NCBI GenBank assembly: GCA_039545295.1 | Contig: BCIK01000020.1 | Coordinates: 451,843-515,842 of the forward strand | Source of the DNA: Udeniomyces pyricola | Taxonomy: Eukaryota > Basidiomycota > Tremellomycetes > Cystofilobasidiales > Mrakiaceae | DNA: 64,000 bases | Reading direction: 5' to 3' | Part shown: positions 45,201 to 54,930 of the stretch, piece after piece | How the letters are laid out: each line of letters starts with the position of its first letter | How positions within the stretch are numbered: the stretch's first letter is position 1 | Position numbers and translations under genes: made by a program | Notes under the pieces: model-generated | Seen by the model: the letters and a program-made list of their open reading frames with translations, nothing else | What the model was told of the DNA's origin: nothing | Databases searched by the model: none

Positions 45201-46345
45201 GTTGAGGGATAGGTGGTCGGCCCAAGACTAAGTCCTCATCTTGGCTTTCCTCTCCTTAACGCCCGGCTCGTTCGTCAGCCGTCAATGCCTACTTTTCGCC
45301 TCCGGATAACGAGATCGTTTTCCCTGCCGGTATCCTTCAGCCTCCTTTCTTTGAAGCAAACCGACCGTCTTACCTGAACTTTGGCGCGTTCGGTGCAGTC
45401 GCGGCTCACGAGCTTGTCCGTGAGTAGATTGGTGGTCATCCAGCACGATATTTGGCGATCTTGTAGTTGTCCTTAACATATGTCTCATCTCCTGTGTTCC
45501 ACTTCCGGCAGATGCATTTGACAACACGGGCGCCCAGTACGATTTCGAGGGTCGTTACCGACAATGGTGGACCAATTCCACCGTCGAAGCCTTCAAGGAG
45601 CGAGCCCAATGCATCGCCAAGCAATACAGTGACTACTCCATCACTGGACCTGACGGCAAGCAGGTTCACGAGAATGGTGTGTTCATGGTTGTTATCGATG
45701 AGGGGGAAATAAGTCGTGCGTGGAAATTAACCGAGCCGTGTCCATGTGACCTCTCTTTTTGTTTCGCCCTGACCGCAGGAAATCTGACGAACGGCGAAGA
45801 TATTGGCGATTCGGGCCTCCGATTCGCTTACCAGGCATGGCAAAACCAGCTAAAAGCTTCTCCTGCGACCGACTTTGTCCTCCCTGGCCTTAATTTCACC
45901 AAAGAGCAACTCTTCTTTGTCGGGTTTGGATCGTGAGTGTTCTTTGTACATATTTGCATACAATTGACTCTGTCATGTCCTTCCTTCTTGATGGTATAGT
46001 CATCTAATCGTTTGCCATACATATCCTCACATCTGCTCTCGCTCCATCCAGGGTCTGGGCACAGCAGATCACCCCTGCTGCCGCTGTCTCGCGCCTTCGC
46101 ACGGACCCGCACTCGCTCAATCAGTTCAGGGTTGCCGGAACGTTGCGCAATTTTGAAACGTTTGCAGAGGTATTCCAGTGTCCCGTCGGATCAAAGGTGA
46201 AGTTTACAATCAAATCTGACGCTTGGCAGAGATGGGGGGGATCGATGAGAGCGTGATCTTGGACTTGATCCCTGCGCTTTCTTGCTGACTTTCTTTTTCT
46301 GCATGTCAACAGATGAACCCAAAGAAGAGGTGTGAGCTTTGGTAG
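42239..46345 (+). CDS. M13 zinc metallopeptidase (neprilysin/endothelin-converting-enzyme-like)
   Basis: A type II membrane zinc peptidase. Twelve exons: 42239-42269, 42459-42619, 42739-43242, 43380-43719, 43846-44532, 44668-44881, 44999-45183, 45279-45419, 45512-45676, 45779-45932, 46052-46196, 46313-46345; 919 residues. A membrane anchor (about 56-80) follows a cytoplasmic tail. The M13 N-terminal block reads [15 protein letters not shown], then [13 protein letters not shown] and [29 protein letters not shown] precedes the zinc site HELVH (751-755), whose last His is split by an intron. The third ligand is Glu816 in [10 protein letters not shown]; canonical members read GENIAD, so Glu and Asp820 are kept but neighbours differ. 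The last exon (33 nt) gives the family C-terminus [10 protein letters not shown], with the invariant Trp. Confidence 0.94.
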
Positions 46346-46748
46346 TTATCATGGCTTGATTTGCTGATGGATAAGGGGATGGGCCGAAACGAGGGCGGAA
46401 GGCGATAGGTCTGCTCGGATGACGAGGTCCGAGGTGCAAAACGGCTTCCAAATAATAGCATGTGATTTGTATTTCATCTTTCCTGGTCATTGTATATATT
46501 GTAGTATTCCTCATAAAATCTGCTGTGGTTATTTGTACGATGGGAAGATGTCTTATCACCCAGTGAAGGAGTGGGAATAACTGAGCAGATGAGGGATATG
46601 GGAGGTGGAAGGTTACAGCCAAGATGCGTATCGACTGGGGGGACGCGAGACGTTTCTATCGGGTATTGGGAAAAGGAACGGGAGATAGGAGGAGAAGATG
46701 ATCCTGTCGAGAGCTACTCAACCTCAATAAAAGATCATCTACTTTGCT
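46346..46748. other. convergent 3' region
   Basis: 403 bases between the stops of the M13 peptidase and the coiled-coil gene. Both 3' UTRs should lie here. No gene seen. Confidence 0.5.
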
Positions 46749-49015
46749 CTACTCGCGCAAGTTACTCTTGGGCCTGGCCTTGCCGGCCCGCTTGACGGTT
46801 CGATCGAGAACGAAGGGCGAAAGCGGGTCAAGCGCCGGCAACGAAGGCGCTACAGTGTTCAGAATGGACTTTCGAGGTCGGTGATGGTAAGTACTGATGC
46901 TGCTGTTGTTGTTATTGTTGTTGTTGTTGTTGTGATCGATATTGTTTTCTGGGTCGGCCTTTGGTGTCTTGGTGAATCAAAAAGCGTGACATCCAATGGG
47001 GAAAAGGGATTAGAGGAGACGAAAACGTAATCGGTTAGTTTACATATAAAGGGGTTCCTTCTCCGTTTCTTCCGGCCATTGACCATCCTTTCTCTTGTTT
47101 TGTCATTTCTTTTTATGTTCCGAGGTCGAGGAGAATGGGGATGAAGACGATGTATGGAGGACGAACCTGTAGATTCGACAGGGTGAGCTGAGGAGGCTCA
47201 TCACTCGTCACGGACGACGCCAAACGGATCAACCCTACGCTCGAGGCAGACTGGGAGTCGGGTTGAGGATTGGAAAGTCTGTTGATATCATTGGACGAAG
47301 TTGACCAAGACAACTCGGATGAAGAGGAGGCCTCGAGTTCGCGAATGCGGGCAGCAAGAACGAGGTTTCGCTGTAAGGCTTCGCCAAGCAATCTAGACAT
47401 TAAGCAACAGAGGAAAGGAAAGAGGAGAAACAAAGCTTCGTTAGATCGTGGTGAAAAACAAGGAACCTGCAAAAAAAGATGAATACCCTGAGGGGTGGGG
47501 TGAAGGGGTCGCAAGTGGACAGAGGCTTACGCTTGGACTCGATACTCTCGTTCTTTGGTGTCGCGGGCCTTTCTGCGTTCCTGCTCCTGCTTGCGGATCT
47601 CTTGAGCAGAGTCGACGGGATGTTCTGAAGATTTTTGAGATCAGAAACAAGACGAGAGAGCCATATCGTCTGTGAGCTAGGATGCTCAAGGCAGCAGACA
47701 GAGTAAGCTTAGGAGGAAACTGACCGATTGTTTTTTTTCGCGGCATTCTCGCGTTCGAGAGCGTCCAGGCGAGCAAGAAGCGGTGCGAGGTCCACCACAG
47801 GCTGCGCAGAGACTTTAGGAGAGGACATTGGCAAGATATGCAGGGCTATGGGATCGATGGAAATGATTTTCGAGAAGCAAGGGCAAGAGAAATGGGGAAA
47901 ACCACGTAACACTTCAGAACGGCGTACTTGGAAGAATGCATTGGCCCCCTTTGTTTCGCTTCAATTTCAGGAGGCACAGCATTTACCTCTATGTTTTTCT
48001 GCATCAAAGGCGTTCCTGAGAGAATTTATCTCGTCTCTTGCGACCGAGACATCATCGGATAGACGGTTCACTGACCCATGAAGGTGCCGAACTAGTGAAG
48101 CACATCACGGTCGTGAGCGTCCCCTCAACCAACGCTCAGCATCGATGTAACATGACTATGAGGACGTACGTTGGGACTCGTGGTCTTCGACGAGAACCTT
48201 GACAGCTCGGGATTCGATGACCTCATCCTCGAGTCGGCCCTCGACAGCATGGACTTTGGAACCGATGGTGTCGGTTCGATTGATTGACCGTCGATTTTCC
48301 TCGCACAGCCCAAGAATGTCCTAGCAAGGTTGGAGCACAGACATATTTAGGATTGAGCGGAAGTGAGCGGGGAACATGTATCGAGTGATGTCGCAAATTC
48401 GTACCTTGGCCAGTCCGACCGTATCCGCTTTGAAGTTTCTGAATAGCCGTGTAAGAGACAAAGCATGAGGGAACGCGGATACAGTCATCAATGTCTGCTA
48501 CACGAGGATAGTGGCCGTTGCAATTCAGATTTTGGTGATCAATTTGACCTGACTGGCGACCGGTCGCAGGTCATCACCACATGCCAATCGGATCAGGTCC
48601 GGAACAACACTGACTTGAGCCTCCTCTCCATCGCATTCATCCTGACTTCGTAAGATGTATCTTCCAAGCTCTGGTTCGAGAAGTCACTCCGTAAGCTAGC
48701 GTTAGAGTTGCTCGCACTGAGTCTTTTATTCACAGGGACGATGGTGTTGTCGTTAGTGCCGTGCGGACCGGACTGTTCGGATTGATTCATTCGTCGCTGA
48801 GAAGGAAGCTGAGCACCCGAATTGAGGGACAGCCGATGGGTCGAGGACTTGCGGGAGAGGTCGGCGGTTGAAGAAGCGGGGGCGGTGGAAGAGATTGAAG
48901 AGGAAAAGGATTTGGGGGCGGTAGGGAGGGAAGGTCGAGGACGACCGCTGTTGCCGGACGAGTTGGTGGCATTGGAGCTGTTTGAGAGTTGGAGGGGTTG
49001 AGTTGATGGAGCCAT
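46749..49015 (-). CDS. unrecognised coiled-coil protein
   Basis: I do not recognise this protein. Exons supported by phase and composition, in sense order: 49015-48615, 48438-48405, 48320-48170, 47846 or 47812 to 47725, 47624 or 47572 to 47531, 47392-47167, 46967-46749. Residues 1-120 are Ser/Asn-rich. Then come heptad-like segments: VRMNAMERRLKNFKADTVGL, VEGRLEDEVIESRAVKVLVE, VVDLAPLLARLDALERENAA, RKARDTKEREYRVQALLGEA and VLAARIRELEA. The C-terminus has a poly-Asn run and a basic end, VKRAGKARPKSNLRE. Two joins are unsure. Between 48170 and 47846 there is a long intron, where an independent start at 47828 (MSSPKVSAQP) is an alternative. After the A8 run (47731-47738) the more natural coiled-coil frame needs one base less; acceptor 47572 avoids this. 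It could be a scaffold or cytoskeletal protein, but that is only a guess from the coiled coils. Confidence 0.6.
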
Positions 49016-49768
49016 GTTATCGAATGAACCAGCTGCGGGATGAACGTAGCGTATAAGAATCAGCGTGGGAGTTGTTGTGAGCCAGGAGCAATGACGAGAA
49101 GGCGGGCGATGGGTGGAGAATGCGTCAACATCTCGGTGGGAGCGGAGGATAAGGCGGCGCGACTGCCCCAAAAAAGTCAGCACGAAAGATCAACTAGCGG
49201 TGCAGGGGAAGCGACGATCACCTGGGTCAGACCGAAGAGGAATGTATAGGTCAGATTGGCTGGTGGAGTGGCGAAGGGACGAAATGATGAGGCTGAGAAA
49301 GACAGCAGTGGCTGTTGCCGGGGTCGAAGGGGGGGTGAGTGGGTGAGTGTTTAGGAAGAGGCAAGCAGTTGTTTTGGTTGGTCTATGGCTGCCTTGAATT
49401 CGACATCGAGTTGTGTTTTCGTCTATCAGCACTTGCACAAGCCGTCGATATACAATCCGTCAGTACGAATGGCACGGCGAGTACAACGGCGAAGGGCTAG
49501 AGATTCTACTTGAACAGATCCACAGAACGACGCGATTGGCGCGTCATCCACGGAGGTCGTCTAACTTGTTATATATGATAGCTCCCTGTTTTCGCATTCG
49601 TCTACAATTCTTCATCTGTCCAGCGTCTTTCCTTACTTCTTCTTGTCTTGACCCAAACCAGAAGCACTGTATCCCAACCATCCCCACCGTCCCACAAACG
49701 ATCAAATCAGTAGAGTCAGCCCATCTCTGAGTTTACTGTCTTAACTCCATTAGTCTACGTCGTAAAAC
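49016..49768. other. intergenic region, 5' of coiled-coil gene
   Basis: 753 bases between two minus-strand genes. It should hold the promoter of the coiled-coil gene and the 3' UTR of the reductase. Short open frames on the plus strand (49040-49250, 49413-49730) show no domain. No gene supported. Confidence 0.5.
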
Positions 49769-51408
49769 TCACTGCTGGGCAGCTACCTGGATCGCACGGG
49801 CCATCGTGCTTCGTACTTTGCCGTCTTCAAGCGTCAGCAAGCCAGCGATTGTGCAACCACCAGGCGCTAAAGATGCAACGTCACAACTCAGAGTCAATTA
49901 CCAAGCAGTGCATATGCTAGCGACAATGGCACTAAATCCCTTGCGCTCCGATACACAAGAACATCGCACAAGAAAGGAGAATTGCAGATAACAACAACGA
50001 GATAGAATGCACTCACTGGTAACAGAGTCCTTCAGCTGAGCCGGATGCAACCCCGTCAAGACCATCCTCGCAGCACCCTGCATTGTCTGTGCGGCGAGCT
50101 CGGTCGCCTCCTTCCTCGGGAGACCCATCATAACTCCTCCGTCCGCCATCGCTTCAAGGACCAGGGAAGCAAAGGCCGGGCCTGATCCGGAGAGGGCCGT
50201 GCAGGCATCAAAGTGCTTCTCCTCGAGGACTCGACAAAGACCTATCGAGCCAAAAATGGACTGCAGCAACGTCGTTGGCGAGGGGATCTTGGCGAGGCTG
50301 ACTGAAGCTGGGATAGGAGTGATCATCGTCATGCCTTCTCGAATCTGAAAAGATCACGGTTGGAATCATAATATTTAAAATCAAAATCAGTAGCAAACAT
50401 CAGCTTCACATGGAGGGCGATCAACAGTTCCCGACAGTTGGGATCGCTCACCTTGGCTGGGGTGTTTGGCATCGCTCGAGCAACGACGGCACTCTCAGGA
50501 ACGAGCGCCTTGATCTGGTCAATCTTGAGTCCGGCACAGATGGAGATGACGAGCTTGCCCTCGAGGTGTTCTTGGGGGATTTCGCTCATGAGCGAGGCGA
50601 CGAGCTGGGGCTTGCAGCTGCGGGGAAAGCGATTGGTTTAAGCGAAGAGCAGGAAAAGAGAGTGAGGTTTCCGCGATGATCACAGGCGCAGTGTTTACAA
50701 GCAGGCACAAAATAAAGGATATATACAAAAAACACTTGGGTCTCAGTATAAGCGATTGCTCGCGTCACAAAAGATGGTTGTGAGCCTCGGACGGAGGGAT
50801 CGGCTCTCACCAAATGAGAATGATATCGGCCTCTTGAGCGGCTTTGGCATTTTCGGACCCATGCCGAACATCGACGCGAGAGCCCAAGTCATATGGCAGG
50901 TCGGCAAACACTCGACGAAGACGCTTGACAGATTCCGGCCTGTGCGCGAGCGAGAGAGAGAGAGAGAGAGAGAGAGGTCACAGAGTGCATGAATCAAGAG
51001 CAACGTTTTTCTTTTGGTGTCAGAGGCAATCGCGTCGGGAGGGGATATCATGTCGGACCGGATATGTGCAAGGCATATTGTTTGAAACGCAAAGCTCACC
51101 TGCCGACAGTCGCGATGAATCGGTCGAGCTGGGGTGCGTTCTCATCTGACACTGGGGTCACGGTTCCGCTTGCCGAGGGCTCATGGATGAGGGGACTATG
51201 GAGAGATTGCAGAACGCCTGGCGGGTAAAGGGAGAGGGCAACGTGAAAGAAAGAAAGGAAGGGGAAGGGGAAGNGGGGGGGGGGGGATGCGTAAGTAAGT
51301 GTGAGGAAGTCGTGAGGATGCGATAAGAAGGTGTTGGAGAGATGAAACACCTGAAGTAACTGCGATACCCATGGTACCGCAGCCGAGGACGAGCATAGTG
51401 AGCGACAT
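49769..51408 (-). CDS. PRO3: pyrroline-5-carboxylate reductase (proline synthesis)
   Basis: It reduces 1-pyrroline-5-carboxylate to proline with NAD(P)H, the last step of proline synthesis, in the cytosol. Six exons: 51408-51351, 51217-51100, 50939-50811, 50617-50452, 50344-50017, 49866-49769; 298 residues, close to the family norm of about 285. The N-terminal dinucleotide fold begins LTMLVLGCGTMGIAV. CCKPQLVASL, ARAMPNTPAKIREGMT and the catalytic-domain block ALSGSGPAFASLVLEAMADG follow. The P5CR signature APGGCTIAGLL is represented as TPGGCTIAGLL (267-277). The C-terminus is AIQVAAQQ. The gene shares a 259-bp divergent promoter with SF3B2. Intron 2 contains a GA repeat and intron 1 a poly-C tract (sense) with one N at 51274. 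Confidence 0.95.
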
Positions 51409-51667
51409 GATGAGGATGGGATATACGTATGCTGTTGATGATGATTGATGATGATGAGCACAGGCTGCTGCATGCTGGCGCTGTCGCTACAGTCGCTACA
51501 GGCCTCGGCCGTTGTCATCGCCAACGGTTGTCATAGCCATCGCCAGTGCCAACCCATCATCGCCCACATTCCTCTCCACCGCCCGTGGACCGTAGACCAT
51601 AGACCACAGCCAACGCACCCGCATACATTCATCCATCTGTTCCCATCCCTCTCTCACGTTTTCCTCC
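51409..51667. promoter_or_regulatory. compact divergent promoter PRO3/SF3B2
   Basis: Only 259 bases separate the two divergent start codons, so promoters and both 5' UTRs overlap or abut here. Short inverted CCATCGCC and GGCGATGG-like segments lie near the centre (51520-51545). Confidence 0.55.
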
Positions 51668-54659
51668 ATGCCACCACCATCAACAGCAGTAGCCTCTGCC
51701 AAACCAGAGGCAAAGTCCAAGAAGGGCAAGGCTCAACTCAAAAGGGAAAAGGCCAAGCTTAAGAAGCAGCAGCAGCAAGCCAACCCGACCACTCCTGCCG
51801 CCCCTTCTTCCATCACCACCACCGACAACGAGAGCGAGCGCGACGACGCCGAGACCGAAACCGAGACCGAGAGTGAAGTCGAGTCTGAAGATGTCAAGGT
51901 ACGTCTCTACACGCGACAGATTGGGTGACTGTTCGCGTCACTTGCTCGGTTTGACTCTTGATCTGACGCGTACGAGTTCTTCTCCACAGACACCTTCGAG
52001 CTCGAGCATCGACCTGAGCTCGTTTGATCCCAATGACCCGGCTCTTGCTGCATTCTCTTCAGTCTTTGCGCATTTCCAACTTCCTGCGGTCGAAGGGGAG
52101 GACGAGGTCAGTCATCGTCCTTCGACGCGACAAACCGCATCGCGTATTCCCGACTGACGCTTGTATTCTATCGGTGCCTTCTCTCGCTTCCGCTGCATGC
52201 CCTGACCGCAACAGATCGACGGCGTTGGAGGAGATGGCAAGGTTGGCAAGGGAGAGGTCATTTATTCGGACGAGGAAGACGAAGAGGAGGCCGACGAGGA
52301 GACTGAGCAACAGATCAGCAAAAAGAAGCAGAAGAAGCTTGAGGTAAACTCAACAACCCCTTGATTGCCCAAGATCGCGTAGCGTACAAATCCCTACCTG
52401 TTCATACAAGCTTAGAAGTCTGACTACGTGGTGCATTTTACCCTGCTACCTACAGCGTCTGACGGTTTCCGACCTCAAGACTCTTGTCTCGCATCCCGAA
52501 GTCATCGAATGGACAGACCCGTCCGCCCGAGACCCTAGACTGCTCGTTGAGCTCAAGAGCTACCGAAAGTGAGCTCTCGGTCTACGCCCATAGCTGGATG
52601 AAATGCTAAAGCTCACAGGCTCTTCCTTTTTCTTGGGTTTGTTCGCGCGTAGTACGGTGCCCGTTCCAGGGCATTGGTCGGCTAAGCGGGACTACCTCCA
52701 GGGCAAGAGGGGTATGGAGAGACCGGCGTTCCAGCTGCCATGTCAGTCAGACCATATAGTTACTGTTACATACAGCAACCAGACTTCACGTATCCTTCGT
52801 CGAGAGGCTGATAATCTACACAACTTTTACAATAGCGTACATCGTCGACACTGGCATTGCCACGCAGCGAGACGCCATCAAAGAGAAGGAAAAGGAGCAG
52901 TCCCTCAAGCAAAAGACCCGAGAGCGGGTCCAGCCCAAAATGGGCAAGATCGATATCGACTATCAAAAGCTGCACGACGCGTTCTTCCGATTCCAAACCA
53001 AGCCCAAGATGTCTTCTTTCGGTGAAGTGTGAGCACATCAATGCGTCGTTGAGCGTTTGCCGTAATTGTCGTGTGAACCCGGACTCAACCAGTCGTCATC
53101 GATTCAATCACCTCTCCGCCTTAAATCTTACCCATCTCCTAGGTACTATGAGGGCAAAGAGCTTGAGGCTGATCTTCGAGAGAAGCGTCCCGGAGACCTC
53201 TCGGACGAGCTCAAGGAGGCCCTCTCAATTCCGCCACTGGCCCCCCCTCCATGGCTCATTGCCATGCAGCGATTTGGTCCTCCCCCTTCCTACCCAAGTC
53301 TTCGAATTGCAGGACTCAACGCTCCGATACCAGAAGGGTTTGTCCTTGTATCTCTTGTTCTGATAAGCCGCTGCTGGTTGAGGTACAGCGACGGGCCATC
53401 CTCACCTTTTGGTGTTGCGCCTGGCTGCCCTAGTGGCTGAACTTGCCCTGACGTCAAATTATAATTTACTATCTCTTGTTCATCTCTCAATGTTTGCTCA
53501 GCGCCCAGTGGGGTTTCCACCCAGGAGGATGGGGTAAGCCGCCTGTTGACGAATACAACCGACCTATTTACGGTGATGTCTTTGGAACGGCTGCGCCTGC
53601 CGACTCTGATGTGCGTCGAGTTCGAATTCTTCCTTTGAATCGAGCCACAGGACGAAAAGTGTACTGACAGTGTTGTCTGGTCTACATGTGGTCCTGTTTC
53701 GCCGTCTATAGTACGCTGAACCCATCAACCGAGAGCTTTGGGGCGAGTTGGAGCCCGAAGAAGAGGGTACGTCATTTTTGTGTTGCCGTCCTCCCCCCGG
53801 GAATACTTCACTATACTCCCCCCCCCCCTCAAGGTTCGACTAGGCTTACTTTATCATCATATTCACATTTCCAGAGGAAGAAGAGGAGGAAGAGGAAGAC
53901 GAAGAGGACGAGGAGGACGAGCTCTTCCCATCCTCTGGTCCCCCAGCCGATGGCCTCGAGACTCCTTCTGGGACGCACTCGATCGTCTCTACCGTTCCTG
54001 GCGGCCTGGAAACGCCCGAATTCTTCGATGTTCGAAAGGACCGCGATTTGTCGAGTCGTGCCGGTACCGAGAGCGTCGAACCGCCAAGAGAGCTTTACAA
54101 GGTCATCGAGGAGAAGCGAACCGATGTGCGAGGATTTATGGGAAGTGAGAGGGGTTACGACGTCGCAGGTGCTGCCCCGAGGGTGCTCGGCCAGGAAGAC
54201 AGAGGGACCAAGGTACGCCTTGCTCTCGCCCGGGTCCTCTCCGATTTGTAGCCCATATTTGGCGCCTGACTCTTGAGCCTTCTGTCCGTTTGTGCAATTA
54301 ATCTATCCAGCGAAAGGTTGGTACCGTCGATTTGTCTCTCGACCCATCGGAGCTCGCCAACTTGTCCAAGGAGGACCTCGAAGCGCGTTACGAAGCCCAA
54401 AGGTCAGCTTCTGCTCCTGGACAGAAGGAAGATTTGTCGTAAGTCTTGTTCCTTTATCGTGTCTATCTTTATCCTTCGCTTGATCGCTCGCTACGAGGAA
54501 CAGGTCTTTTTTTTTGTGGCAAGGGAAACTGATGGACACGTGCTCCCATCGGATTTTTACAGGGATGTCGTTGCCGAGGAGAGTCGGAAAAGGGCTCGTG
54601 GATCGCGCGACAAAAAGGGAAGCAAAGCCAGCGAGGAGACCGAAAAATTCAAGTTCTGA
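51668..54659 (+). CDS. SF3B2: splicing factor 3B subunit 2 (SF3B2/Cus1/SAP145)
   Basis: A U2 snRNP protein that anchors the branch-site complex to pre-mRNA. Twelve exons: 51668-51898, 51990-52106, 52215-52343, 52456-52568, 52653-52741, 52836-53028, 53143-53337, 53502-53610, 53712-53766, 53875-54212, 54311-54438, 54563-54659; 597 residues. The N-terminus is Lys- and acid-rich. The conserved DUF382 region holds RLTVSDLKTLVSHPEVIEW, DPRLLVELKSYRNTVPVP, HWSAKRDYLQGKRGMERPAF and YQKLHDAFFRFQTKPKM. The PSP region holds YYEGKELEADLREKRPGDLS and GFHPGGWGKPPVDEYNRPIY. Then YAEPINRELWGELEPEEE leads into a long acidic run, and the protein ends in a basic tail. Human SF3B2 is longer (895) because of its N-terminus; yeast Cus1 has 436. 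Confidence 0.95.
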
Positions 54660-54930
54660 ACGACCGCAGAGTCAACCCGTTCTTCCCTTTCAACTTGGCG
54701 ATCGGAGTCTTCTTGTTTCGCCTCGGTTCCGTTCTACTCTCGCTTCTTTCTTTCAGCCCACCCGCCTCGTCACTTCGAGTGTATTCCATGGCGTCATGTG
54801 TCTGTATCAGCGAGACCAAAGTGCAAAGAATTCATAGATCTAAAAACTGTTATTATACTATTCAGAAACCCCGCCCTTGCCGTGCTCTTCTTATATCCTT
54901 CCTCGATCGCAAACGCCTGCTCTTCCCCAA
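54660..54930. other. convergent 3' region SF3B2/SEC16
   Basis: 271 bases between two stops. No gene or distinct element seen. Confidence 0.5.

Noticed and set aside
48081..48096. 16-nt microexon in the coiled-coil gene
   Set aside because: It has AG before and GT after it but shifts the downstream coiled-coil frame, so it was left out.
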